Shown: positions 7,881-14,951, counted from the stretch's first letter. The stretch is 17,188 nt of DNA from Deltaproteobacteria bacterium UBA2957 (GCA_002348535.1 DEBL01000108.1:1-17188); one strand, 5' to 3'. The notes: generated by a model from the sequence alone, not told the origin. Program-made: numbers and translations.

Positions 7881-8348
7881 TTACCGTCGCGTGGCAAGCC
7901 ACTTGTCCAGTGCATTGGCGAACCGTTGGCGATCTTTGGGGCCGTAGGGAGGTGGGCCACCTGTTTGCACTCCCGTTCCCCGAAGATCATCCATGAAATC
8001 CCGTACTTGAAGACGCTGGTGCACATTGGTGCCGTCAAGGCACTCTCCTCGAAACCGGATCACCAACGCCCCCGCCTCGATCACGCGTGCTGCAAGCGGG
8101 ATGTCGGACGTGATCACCAAGTCGTTGGGCGTGCAGTGCTCGGCGATGTAGTCGTCAGCGACGTCGAGACCCCCTTCGACGACAATGGACTGGATCCATC
8201 GAAATTGGGGTGTTTGCTGCCACCGATTCGCGACAATTCGAACCGGAGTTCGGGTGCGCTGGCTTGCCTTGAAGACAATCTCTTTGACCGCGCCCGGGGC
8301 GCCATCTCCATCGATCCAGATGGTGTGCGTACTCTCGTGTGCCGTCAT
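7881..8348 (-). CDS. yaiI: YaiI/YqxD family protein (UPF0178, DUF188), PIN-like fold
   Basis: A 155-residue cytoplasmic protein of a widespread uncharacterised family with a PIN-nuclease-like fold. Family segments: WIDGDGAPGAVKEIVFKAS (11-29), VVEGGLDVADDYIAEH (56-71), NDLVITSDIPLAARVIEAGA (75-94) and GPKDRQRFANALDKWL (136-151). The usual opening motif is DADACP; here it reads DGDGAP, keeping both acidic residues (13, 15) but losing the Cys, and the usual PRGE is FRGE. The ATG at 8348 is preferred over the longer frame to 8411: it gives the family length (E. coli YaiI 152 residues), and its A is also the last base of the upstream gene's TGA (TGATG), a typical coupling signal. It is the middle gene of the operon. 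A metal-dependent nuclease role is speculation. Confidence 0.88.
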   Translation of the reverse strand: MTAHESTHTIWIDGDGAPGAVKEIVFKASQRTRTPVRIVANRWQQTPQFRWIQSIVVEGGLDVADDYIAEHCTPNDLVITSDIPLAARVIEAGALVIRFRGECLDGTNVHQRLQVRDFMDDLRGTGVQTGGPPPYGPKDRQRFANALDKWLATRR

Positions 8349-9511
8349 CACTGCACGAACCGCATTCGTTGTCGGGTGATCACGGTGGGGCTTTGCTGTC
8401 CTTCGAGCCAAGGCGTGGATGGTCGGGTCGGGTCGGAGGTGTAGTTCCAGACCTCGTATCCCCCCGCGCGGTCAAGGATGGATGGAAAGCACGTATCGCC
8501 TGCACTGGGCAGGTCGACCACAGGCGTTACGGCCAATGTGACGGCGTTGACATGCCAGACCGTACAGCGCTTGGGGTGTTGCCAATACGCGGCGCTGTAG
8601 CGAGTAAAGCGTTCTGTGTGTCCGTACTCTTTGGGATCGAGACCAAGATCGAAGCATCCATCGTCGTTGAGATTGCGCCTTGCGATAAGCCACGCCTCGT
8701 CATCGTGCGTAAACATCAGCGGGCTATCGAACTTCCTGCAATCGTGGATGCATTCCCAATCGGTTGGCGCATCGAGGTCAGCCCGACAGACCTTGGAGCC
8801 AAAGCCATCCTCGTCGCCGGCTTCGTTTCGCATGACGGCGACGAGGGCCGTTGATGTGTGGGTAAAGTCGGTCTCGCTTGCGCCGCCCACCCAGACCGTG
8901 TCGCCAGTCCAGTCGAGGCCATCATTGCTTTCGAGCCATCGGACTTCGAGGGCCGGAAGCACCGCATCGCCTTGGTCGTAAATGGCATCGCCTCCTGTGT
9001 AGCCAATCATGGTTGGCTGGCCGTCGACGACCCGTGTTCGCCAAGGAATGAAGCCGTCGTCGAACACCCAGTGTGGCGTCTGCCACTCGCCCTCCTCCAA
9101 AACGGTTCGCATGGTGCCCTGCGGTTCAAAATCGAGCGGGTTGGTCCCGAGAACGGCGTAGTGAAGGATCAGCCGCCCATCGAGACTGAGAAATCGTGGT
9201 TCGCGAAGGTCGGTATCCCGGTCGATGACCAGTTCCGTCTTCCAACTGTCTCCGTCATCACCGCTCGACAGGACGATGAGCTGAACCGCATCGGAAGCAA
9301 AGTGACTCGGCCCCGTACGAAAGGCAAAATAGAGGCGTCCATCGGTGTGATCGACAACATCGAGATTGTTGTTGCTTGTCTGGACCGACACCGAGGATGG
9401 AATCGGCGCGGCCGGTACCACCGTCCTCAACTCGCCGAGCGCGATCTCGGTGCTGGGGATCGTCGCCGGAGGAGCGTCTGGATTGCAGGCGAACAACAGT
9501 ACAAACAGCAT
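8348..9511 (-). CDS. Putative lipoprotein with sialidase-like beta-propeller repeats
   Basis: A 387-residue exported protein of unknown function. MLFVLLFAC ends in a lipobox-like LFAC, so Cys9 could be lipidated, although the leader is unusually short and lacks the usual basic N-terminus. An in-frame stop three codons upstream excludes a longer start. The body has Asp-box-like turns, SSGDDGDSW (82-90) and ESNDGLDW (194-201), and repeated strand-turn units rich in W and D such as LIARRNLNDDG. This is the pattern of sialidase/BNR or glycosyl-hydrolase family 43-type propellers, but catalytic residues cannot be assigned. Further cysteines (about 242, 254, 258, 286, 316, 341) may form disulfides, consistent with export. 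It is the first gene of the operon with yaiI and the hybrid kinase. Confidence 0.6.
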   Translation of the reverse strand: MLFVLLFACNPDAPPATIPSTEIALGELRTVVPAAPIPSSVSVQTSNNNLDVVDHTDGRLYFAFRTGPSHFASDAVQLIVLSSGDDGDSWKTELVIDRDTDLREPRFLSLDGRLILHYAVLGTNPLDFEPQGTMRTVLEEGEWQTPHWVFDDGFIPWRTRVVDGQPTMIGYTGGDAIYDQGDAVLPALEVRWLESNDGLDWTGDTVWVGGASETDFTHTSTALVAVMRNEAGDEDGFGSKVCRADLDAPTDWECIHDCRKFDSPLMFTHDDEAWLIARRNLNDDGCFDLGLDPKEYGHTERFTRYSAAYWQHPKRCTVWHVNAVTLAVTPVVDLPSAGDTCFPSILDRAGGYEVWNYTSDPTRPSTPWLEGQQSPTVITRQRMRFVQ

Positions 9512-9516
9512 GTGGC

Positions 9517-9522
9517 ATTATA
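9517..9522 (-). promoter_or_regulatory. Consensus -10 box (TATAAT) placed for leaderless transcription of the lipoprotein operon
   Basis: A perfect TATAAT on the minus strand ends 6 bases before the ATG at 9511, so initiation would fall at about 9510-9511, in the start codon. No good TTGACA-like -35 is visible at 16-18 bases spacing, and there is no Shine-Dalgarno sequence before this ATG. It overlaps the possible start region of the divergent gene. Confidence 0.4.
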
Positions 9523-9527
9523 CGACG

Positions 9528-10643
9528 ATGGCGAATCAAAGCCCGCAATCGAACGGTGACCGCCGCGGGCGACACGGGGCCTTCGATGAGTTGCGGGGCC
9601 TCGTGATCGTCTTGATGACGCTCGACCACGTACGCGGCTTCGTGACGCCCGCAGGTGCCGACCCGATGAACTGGCAGACGACGACGGTGGGATTCTTCTT
9701 GGTGCGGTGGGTGACCCACCTCTGCGCACCGGTTTTTGTCATTCTGATGGGCGCTGCGGCCGCGCTTCGTCATCGCTCACGCCCATCAGATTCCCGGTCG
9801 TTCCTAGTGTCGCGTGGGCTTTGGCTCATCGCGTTGGAAGCCTCGTGGATCAGTTTCAGTTGGTCGTGGGATCCGAAACAGACCTACTTTGGGGTGCTGT
9901 GGGCACTGGGCGGATCGATGGTCTTATTGGCGCTTGTGATTGAGTGGCGACGCGAAATTGTAATGGCGCTCGGACTGGGTCTGCTTGTTGGCCTAGAGTG
10001 GTTGCAACTGAACCCAGACCCGGGGTGGCTGCGCATTTTGGTCAAGCCGGGCGAGGTGTCTCTGTTGGGTCACACCATTCGGTGTTCGTACCCATTGCTT
10101 CCATGGTTTGGGGCGGCAGCGATCGGATGGTCCTGTGCGGAACCCTTGAAGCAGGCTTCCCCAACGCGGTTAGCGATGCTGGGTGCCAGTGCGCTGGTGG
10201 CGTTCGTGACGTACCGCTACGGCACCGGGTGGGATCCCAATCCTTGGGGAGCACAGGCATCGATCCAGCTGACGATTGCCGACTTCTTGAGCCCGAGCAA
10301 ATACCCGCCCAGCCTAGCGTTCTATTTGCTCACCGGCGGTGTAGGACTTCTGATGTTGGCCGGCGCACATCGCCGGGGCGGAAGGGTGTCAAACGAACTC
10401 GAGCGGCTGGGCCGTGTGCCCATGATGTTTTACTTACTCCATTTGCCGATCGCTCATGCCCTCGGAAACGTCTACGCGTGGATTGAGTACGGCCAAACCA
10501 TAGTGCCTGCGAGTGAACCGACGCGCGTATGGGTGGTGTTGGTGGCATGGGCGTTGGTGGTCGCCCTGTTGATTCCCGCATGCGCGCGATGGGATGCGTT
10601 CAAGCGTCGTCGCCGCGATCTCTGGTGGCTTGGCTACCTGTGA
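9528..10643 (+). CDS. DUF1624 multi-pass membrane protein (HGSNAT-type acyltransferase-like)
   Basis: A 371-residue inner-membrane protein with about 9-11 hydrophobic spans. It has the conserved features of the DUF1624 / heparan-alpha-glucosaminide N-acetyltransferase-like family: AFDELRGLVIVLMTLDHVRG (18-37, with the conserved His34), RWVTHLCAPVFVILMGAAAA (60-79), FLSPSKYPPSLAFYLLTGG (253-271) and LGRVPMMFYLLHLPIAHALG (294-313). The human relative transfers acetyl groups across a membrane to sugar amines; bacterial substrates are largely unknown. The ATG at 9528 gives the usual short N-terminus before AFDELRG; an in-frame ATG at 9510 is equally possible, and neither has a Shine-Dalgarno sequence. 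Its 3' end faces the NTF2-like gene with a 1-base gap. Confidence 0.87.
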   Translation: MANQSPQSNGDRRGRHGAFDELRGLVIVLMTLDHVRGFVTPAGADPMNWQTTTVGFFLVRWVTHLCAPVFVILMGAAAALRHRSRPSDSRSFLVSRGLWLIALEASWISFSWSWDPKQTYFGVLWALGGSMVLLALVIEWRREIVMALGLGLLVGLEWLQLNPDPGWLRILVKPGEVSLLGHTIRCSYPLLPWFGAAAIGWSCAEPLKQASPTRLAMLGASALVAFVTYRYGTGWDPNPWGAQASIQLTIADFLSPSKYPPSLAFYLLTGGVGLLMLAGAHRRGGRVSNELERLGRVPMMFYLLHLPIAHALGNVYAWIEYGQTIVPASEPTRVWVVLVAWALVVALLIPACARWDAFKRRRRDLWWLGYL

Positions 10644-10644
10644 G

Positions 10645-11130
10645 CTACCCGCTGAAGGGCATCGCGGAGTGGTGCAACTGAATCTTCAGTTGGCCTTTCG
10701 CATCGCGAACATACACAAACGAATATTCGACTTTTACTTCAGAACCGTCGGACTTGCCGAAGTAGTAGTTGCCCATTGCAATCCCCGTCTCGCCTCGAAT
10801 GGCGATGCCGGTGTTGTCGAACCGCACAGAGGTCCACGGTTCAAGAGCAAAGCCTTTGTCTTCCGGAAAGGCATCGTTGTTTCCGACGAAGTACGACACC
10901 GCCGCTTCAATGTGGTTCCGAAACTGGATTTCTGCCGCCTTTGTCGGACAAAAGAGAAGGGATCCGTCCAAACGGTAGTGACGTTCAACCAGTTCTACAG
11001 CTCGTGCATGAGCGGTGTTCCAGTCCGCGGCTTCGCCCACGTGAACGACACTGTTGCCCCAAGATTTTTGCGCTTGTTCGATTTCGGTAGTGGTAATCAT
11101 GGGCGTGGTGTAACAGTTTTCCTGTGCCAT
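10645..11130 (-). CDS. NTF2/SnoaL-like fold protein (CaMKII association-domain type)
   Basis: A 161-residue protein of unknown function. The C-terminal half carries GFALEPWTSVRFDNTGIAI (93-111), AMGNYYFGKSDGSEVKVEYS (118-137), FVYVRDAKGQLKIQLHHS (138-155), a strand pattern typical of the SnoaL-like/CaMKII association-domain branch of the NTF2 superfamily. The middle holds KAAEIQFRNHIEAAVSYFVG (64-83). Such proteins are often small cavity-containing binders or enzymes; no catalytic residues can be assigned. The start is uncertain: an ATG at 11100 would give 151 residues and begins closer to where the conserved region starts, and neither ATG has a clear ribosome-binding site. It is divergent from the MORN-type repeat gene with 27 bases between starts, and convergent with the DUF1624 gene. 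Confidence 0.72.
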   Translation of the reverse strand: MAQENCYTTPMITTTEIEQAQKSWGNSVVHVGEAADWNTAHARAVELVERHYRLDGSLLFCPTKAAEIQFRNHIEAAVSYFVGNNDAFPEDKGFALEPWTSVRFDNTGIAIRGETGIAMGNYYFGKSDGSEVKVEYSFVYVRDAKGQLKIQLHHSAMPFSG

Positions 11131-11157
11131 GGGCAGATGAGGCGCTAGGCTATTCGT

Positions 11158-11892
11158 ATGACCCTAATCCTGATCATTTCGGCTGCACTGGCCACGACAA
11201 CGCCAACGATTGAAGAAGCCGCCGCCATGGTGGCGGCCTGCACCGCACCGGGAAACTGTGATGTCCCGTGCTGGGACGACGCACAGCGGGTGACTGAACC
11301 CGGCCCAAATGGTGCACTACAGGTGAACTGTTTGCGTGATGGGGTTGCTCATGGACCCGTTGTGGCGTGGTACGAAAACGGCCAACCGTTGGGGGTGGGC
11401 TATTCAAAGCAGGGCGAACCCCACGGCGGCGCGGTTTCTTGGCACCCCAATGGCAAACGGGCGTCAGAGTCGATGTGGGTCGATGGTCGTCGGGAAGGCC
11501 GACTCCGGACGTGGCATGCCAACGGCCAGATCGCGAGTCAGGCGCACTGGCGGGACGGTCGCCAAGACGGTGTGGCTCGGTTCTGGCACCCGAACGGACA
11601 ACTTGACGAGGCGGTCGAGTGGCTCGATGGTCAGCCGAATGGACCCATGTTTTCGTGGCACGAGGACGGGACATTGAAGGCCAAAACCCGCTTTCGGAAC
11701 GGTGCGCGTCACGGTCGATGGGTGCTGCGTTACCCGTCGGGACGCCGCAGCGTCGTCGCCCGGTTCCGGGGCGGGAAAGCGGTGCACTTGCGCTGTTGGG
11801 AACCGACCGGTCAACAGACGCTGTGTCCGACGGATGTTGTCGCACTGTTTCACGAGAAGGTGGATCTCAACGCCCAATCCCCCCAGGATTGA
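11158..11892 (+). CDS. Secreted MORN-type repeat protein (MORN_2/YwqK-like) with 24-residue period
   Basis: A 244-residue protein starting with a short signal peptide (MTLILIISAALA, cleavage probably near residue 12), so it acts outside the cytoplasm. After a cysteine-containing N-terminal segment (C28, C34, C38, C58) come six units with a W[YH]xxG-type core at residues 71, 95, 119, 143, 167 and 191 (WYENG, WHPNG, WHANG, WHPNG, WHEDG, RYPSG), exactly 24 residues apart. Each is followed by a DGxxxG or NGxxxG turn. This matches the MORN_2 variant of YwqK-type proteins, thought to form a flat beta-hairpin stack. The last unit is degenerate (RYPSG). The C-terminal segment has two more cysteines (213, 223). 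The ligand is unknown. A possible terminator follows, and then the FadL-like gene on the same strand. Confidence 0.83.
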   Translation: MTLILIISAALATTTPTIEEAAAMVAACTAPGNCDVPCWDDAQRVTEPGPNGALQVNCLRDGVAHGPVVAWYENGQPLGVGYSKQGEPHGGAVSWHPNGKRASESMWVDGRREGRLRTWHANGQIASQAHWRDGRQDGVARFWHPNGQLDEAVEWLDGQPNGPMFSWHEDGTLKAKTRFRNGARHGRWVLRYPSGRRSVVARFRGGKAVHLRCWEPTGQQTLCPTDVVALFHEKVDLNAQSPQD

Positions 11893-11902
11893 AACAGGAT
11901 GC

Positions 11903-11932
11903 TTGAGTCCGGCATCGGGCTCGATTATCATC
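11903..11932 (+). terminator. Weak intrinsic terminator candidate after the MORN-type repeat gene
   Basis: TTGAGTCCG (11903-11911), a 4-base loop GCAT, then CGGGCTCGA (11916-11924) forms a 9-pair stem in RNA, two of the pairs G-U. It is followed by a poor U tract, TTATCATC, and begins 10 bases after the stop codon. The weak U tract makes it a candidate only. Confidence 0.35.
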
Positions 11933-11960
11933 GGGGCCAGGGGGACATATTCGACGATGG

Positions 11961-13304
11961 ATGCCATGGTTGGTTCTTGGCTGGGCCGCGCCCGCCTTTG
12001 GCCGCGGTTCGTCGGCAGGGCTGGGCATGCCCCAGTACGGGGGAGCCTTTGCAGGGTCCGGAGAGTCGGGCGTCCGGGGCGTCGCATTCAACCCAGCATC
12101 AGCAGGAATGGATGGATGGGAAGTCGGACTCGAGTGGTCGCAGTTTTTTGCTCGCTATGAAGCTCAGTTGTCGGGTGAATCATCGGAAGGCGGTGCAGCA
12201 TCTCAGGGCGCCCCATTTGCCGCGGCCATTGTCCCGGTCCCGGGTGTGGATGGGTTTGGCGTCGGCCTTTCCTTTGGTGTCCCGTTCGCGCGTGCCGCTG
12301 GTGAAATTGCCGACACGAGTTCCCAGCGTTTCCACGGTCTAAGCGGGCAGTTCAGCGTCCTTGAAGTCGGGGCCTCAGTCGGGCTCGAGGTGTTGGATGG
12401 ATTGCAAGTCGGTGCCGGTGTTTCGATTCAGCAACTGGATGCAGCCTCGCGGTATGCGCTCGACTCCGGTGCAGTTTTGGTGGAACTGTTCGGCGATGAC
12501 ATGACCTCGCTCATTGGGGATCCACTGCTCGAGGGTGAGGTGGACATCACGAAGGTTCGGGGCCGGGGAACCGGTGGCGTGTTTGGTGCTCGGCTCACGG
12601 CTCTTGAGCCGTGGACGCTTGCAGCATCCGTTCGAACCTTGTGCCGAATCCCGGTGACTGGCGATGTGGATCTGATTCCGAGCAATGCGTTTACGTTGAA
12701 CCTTGATAGCGGAGTCGAAGGTGAAATTTTGACGCCCCCAGAGGTTCAGGTCATGGCCGGGCGCGACGCAGGACCGGTGCGGATTGCCATGGAGGGCCAC
12801 TGGATTGGATGGAAGCAAGCGTCGGTCATGGAGTTTGAGATGGTCGACCCCACCCTCGGTAGCCGCGACCCTGCGATCGAAGCCATACTCAATGGCTATG
12901 GGTTGACCGACCTTGGGCAAATGGTCCAGACCCAGACAGACCGAGTCCTCGGCTACGAAGACAGTCTTGGGTTTGGGCTCCGGGTTGACCACGACGGCGA
13001 GCGACTGTTTTGGATGGCGCGATCGATGTACACCCAGCGGGCCACACCGGACCAGTGGGTGCATCCGGCAAATGTCGACTTTGCCGTGCTTGACAGCCGA
13101 CTCGGTGCCGGAATCCACACCCGTGCCGGGATTGACATTGCGTTGAGTGCCGGGTGGTACTACACCCCGCCGCGCACCATCACGACGTCGACGGCGTCGC
13201 TGACCGCTGAACCCGACGAGGGGCCTGCCTATCCTTCCGGGAACGGTACCTACGCGTTGAAGTTGGGCTCAATCGGGTTGAGCGTGGTGGCGCGGCTTCC
13301 CTAA
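11961..13304 (+). CDS. FadL/OmpP1/TodX-like outer-membrane transport protein
   Basis: A 447-residue putative outer-membrane beta-barrel of the family that imports long-chain fatty acids or other hydrophobic compounds. The N-terminus MPWLVLGWAAPAFG looks like a short signal peptide, but without a basic residue. It is followed by GRGSSAGLGMPQYGGAFAGS (14-33) and VAFNPASAGM (41-50), corresponding to the FadL mature N-terminal plug and its NPA motif. The remainder is alternating amphipathic strands (for example LQVGAGVSIQQLDA, IDIALSAGWYYTPP) with acidic loops. It ends VVARLP, not the aromatic residue usual for barrel insertion. The ATG at 11961 lacks a clear Shine-Dalgarno sequence, but a stop at 11904-11906 leaves no other ATG start in frame. 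It lies 68 bases after the MORN-type repeat gene. Confidence 0.75.
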   Translation: MPWLVLGWAAPAFGRGSSAGLGMPQYGGAFAGSGESGVRGVAFNPASAGMDGWEVGLEWSQFFARYEAQLSGESSEGGAASQGAPFAAAIVPVPGVDGFGVGLSFGVPFARAAGEIADTSSQRFHGLSGQFSVLEVGASVGLEVLDGLQVGAGVSIQQLDAASRYALDSGAVLVELFGDDMTSLIGDPLLEGEVDITKVRGRGTGGVFGARLTALEPWTLAASVRTLCRIPVTGDVDLIPSNAFTLNLDSGVEGEILTPPEVQVMAGRDAGPVRIAMEGHWIGWKQASVMEFEMVDPTLGSRDPAIEAILNGYGLTDLGQMVQTQTDRVLGYEDSLGFGLRVDHDGERLFWMARSMYTQRATPDQWVHPANVDFAVLDSRLGAGIHTRAGIDIALSAGWYYTPPRTITTSTASLTAEPDEGPAYPSGNGTYALKLGSIGLSVVARLP

Positions 13305-13323
13305 TGTTCCCTCGACGTGAGAA

Positions 13324-14349
13324 CTAGGAAGCCAACCACACGCGAAACCTCCGGTCCTCCGCAACGACGGCAACCCGACCAAAGCGACTGCGAAGAAGCG
13401 GTTCGACATGGGCTTGGCGTTGGACCACAATCCAAAGCCTTCCTTTGGGCTTCAAACGCTTCGGGCTCATGGCAACCAAATTTCGCAGTACGGCGTAGTC
13501 GCGGGATGTACCCACGTGAATGGGGGGGTTGGATACAATGCAGTCGAATAAGGCGTCCGGCGGTAGCGCACTGAGCGAGGCGCCCACAACGGTTGTGGCT
13601 CGATGGACATTGATCGATGCCGCCTTGGCCGAGACCGCATCTGCATCCAATTGAGTCAGATCCAATGTTGAATCTTGGCGAAGTAACCACCCGCCGATCA
13701 CTCCCACGCCGCATGCATAGTCGAGCACCTTGCTACCCGCAGTTGGCGGTTCCATGGCGTCGAGGAGCAGGGCCGTCGCGGGGTCGAGGCGCCCCTTGGC
13801 AAAGACCCCGGGGAACACGGTATGAGTGGTGCGCACGTCGCCGATGTCAAGAGCGACTTCGGACGCCCAATCCATCAAGGTTTTGCGCAGGCCCGTGCCG
13901 TCGATTGGTGTCGTTCCGCGCAGCACGCGGCAGTGTTTGCGGGTGTCGATGGTTTCGACACCTTCAAGTACCGTGCTCATCGGTCGTGAGGCGCTCTTGA
14001 TGCCTTCACCGTTGGCCCCGACCACCCATACGGGAGCACTCGGTGGCAGCACCGAGCAGGCCGCGTGCAGAGCGAATTCGAACGCTCCCTTGTCACGTGG
14101 CAAGCGTATGACTGCGGCGGTGTACCCATCGACCAACGGCCATGGACGTGCCCCGTGAACGGATGTCGCAAGGCGCCACCAAGAGGTCACCGCTGCCCCG
14201 TTTTCGCGCAACCGATCGGCAATACACGCGTGGTCGTCGTTGCAGATCAACACATGATTCCCGGCGGTGGAGTCGATGCAGGGCGCGACCACGCTTGCGA
14301 CTGTGCGGTCCCGCTCAAGTCCCTCTCCATCGGTTTTGCTGTGTGCCAT
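13324..14349 (-). CDS. 16S/23S rRNA guanine-N2 methyltransferase, RsmC/RlmG-like
   Basis: A 341-residue cytoplasmic SAM-dependent methyltransferase, close to E. coli RsmC in length (343). The N-terminal half is the degenerate substrate-recognition domain (AAVIRLPRDKGAFEFAL, 78-94; VWVVGANGEGIKSA, 107-120). The C-terminal catalytic domain has FPGVFAKGRLDPATALLLD (179-197), SAM motif I KVLDYACGVGVIGGWLL (207-223), the catalytic IVSNPPIHVG (271-280; usually NPPF) and RFGRVAVVAEDRRFRVWLA (322-340). RsmC methylates G1207 of 16S rRNA and RlmG G1835 of 23S rRNA; which applies here cannot be settled. The frame is open upstream to 14595, but the ATG at 14349 matches the family length and the extension overlaps the divergent gene. 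A 13-base inverted repeat sits just before this start. Confidence 0.85.
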   Translation of the reverse strand: MAHSKTDGEGLERDRTVASVVAPCIDSTAGNHVLICNDDHACIADRLRENGAAVTSWWRLATSVHGARPWPLVDGYTAAVIRLPRDKGAFEFALHAACSVLPPSAPVWVVGANGEGIKSASRPMSTVLEGVETIDTRKHCRVLRGTTPIDGTGLRKTLMDWASEVALDIGDVRTTHTVFPGVFAKGRLDPATALLLDAMEPPTAGSKVLDYACGVGVIGGWLLRQDSTLDLTQLDADAVSAKAASINVHRATTVVGASLSALPPDALFDCIVSNPPIHVGTSRDYAVLRNLVAMSPKRLKPKGRLWIVVQRQAHVEPLLRSRFGRVAVVAEDRRFRVWLAS

Positions 14350-14354
14350 GGCAA

Positions 14355-14367
14355 GGGGTGTAACCCC
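14355..14367. repeat. Inverted repeat GGGGT-GTA-ACCCC before the rRNA methyltransferase
   Basis: Perfect 5-base GC-rich arms around GTA, five bases upstream of the minus-strand ATG at 14349. The half-site GGGGTGT recurs at 14371-14377. It could be a leader hairpin limiting translation or a protein-binding site; function is inferred only from symmetry and position. Confidence 0.35.
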
Positions 14368-14380
14368 GCAGGGGTGTCTG

Positions 14381-14409
14381 TTGACAGCGGACCGGGTTTG
14401 GACGATTCT
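14381..14409 (+). promoter_or_regulatory. Candidate sigma70-type promoter of the FMN reductase gene
   Basis: TTGACA (14381-14386, perfect -35) is followed after 17 bases by GATTCT (14404-14409), a weak -10 keeping the key A2 and T6. Initiation near 14416 would leave a leader of about 40 bases containing GGGGAG (14444-14449), 7 bases before the ATG. Confidence 0.45.
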
Positions 14410-14456
14410 GACCACTGAGTTGGCCGGCACGCAGAGCCGGTCTGGGGAGCGCACCA

Positions 14457-14951
14457 ATGTTGCTGATTTGCACGGCCAGCAGTGGCCACAACCGAGCATT
14501 GGCCAAGCGGCTGGCGAGCCTCGCCCAAGACATGGACATCGGCAGTGAACTGTTGGATTTAACCACTGTTGGGCTTCCCATGTACACGCCTGCACAGGAA
14601 GCCTTGGGTCGGCCCGACGCGCTGGATCGTGTGGAAGACCTCTTTCGGCGTTCGACTGCGATTGTGATGGTCGCCCCCGAGTACAATGGATCGCTCCCTC
14701 CCGTGCTCAACAACGCGATTGCCTGGCTGTCGGTGGCCACGGACGACTTCAGGGAGTTGTTTACGTTGAAGCCGGTCGGTTTGGCAACCCACAGCGGTGG
14801 TGGGGGACAGAAGGTCTTGGTGGCCATGCGGTTGCAGTGTTCGCATCTCGGAGCGACGGTGCTCGGGCGCGAGCTGCTTACGACGAAAAAAAAGCCGCTC
14901 AACGAGTCGTCAGCGCGTGCCTTGTTAAGGCAGTTGAGCGACCTTTCATGA
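14457..14951 (+). CDS. NADPH-dependent FMN reductase family flavoprotein
   Basis: A 164-residue flavodoxin-fold enzyme, probably reducing FMN, a quinone or a related acceptor with NAD(P)H in the cytoplasm. The FMN phosphate loop is in LLICTASSGHNRALAKRL (2-19), and the diagnostic segment is APEYNGSLPPVLNNAIAWLS (73-92); GLATHSGGGGQK (108-119) is the third FMN contact region. It is slightly shorter than usual (about 175-200). The start is supported by GGGGAG 7 bases upstream and a plausible promoter. Codons 144-146 (AAA AAA AAG, part of an 8-A run at 14886-14893) form a homopolymer in which slippage could occur near the C-terminus. It is divergent from the rRNA methyltransferase with 107 bases between starts, and is followed 81 bases later by the sulfotransferase. 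Confidence 0.85.
   Translation: MLLICTASSGHNRALAKRLASLAQDMDIGSELLDLTTVGLPMYTPAQEALGRPDALDRVEDLFRRSTAIVMVAPEYNGSLPPVLNNAIAWLSVATDDFRELFTLKPVGLATHSGGGGQKVLVAMRLQCSHLGATVLGRELLTTKKKPLNESSARALLRQLSDLS

Noticed and set aside
8349..8411. N-terminal extension of the YaiI protein
   Set aside because: It would overlap the upstream lipoprotein gene and exceed the family length; the TGATG overlap gives a normal start.
11464..12087. Minus-strand open frame across the MORN-type repeat gene and the following gap
   Set aside because: It is antisense to regular repeats and a signal peptide; no motif or start signal.
14350..14595. N-terminal extension of the rRNA methyltransferase
   Set aside because: It overlaps the divergent FMN reductase and adds 82 residues absent from RsmC-type proteins.
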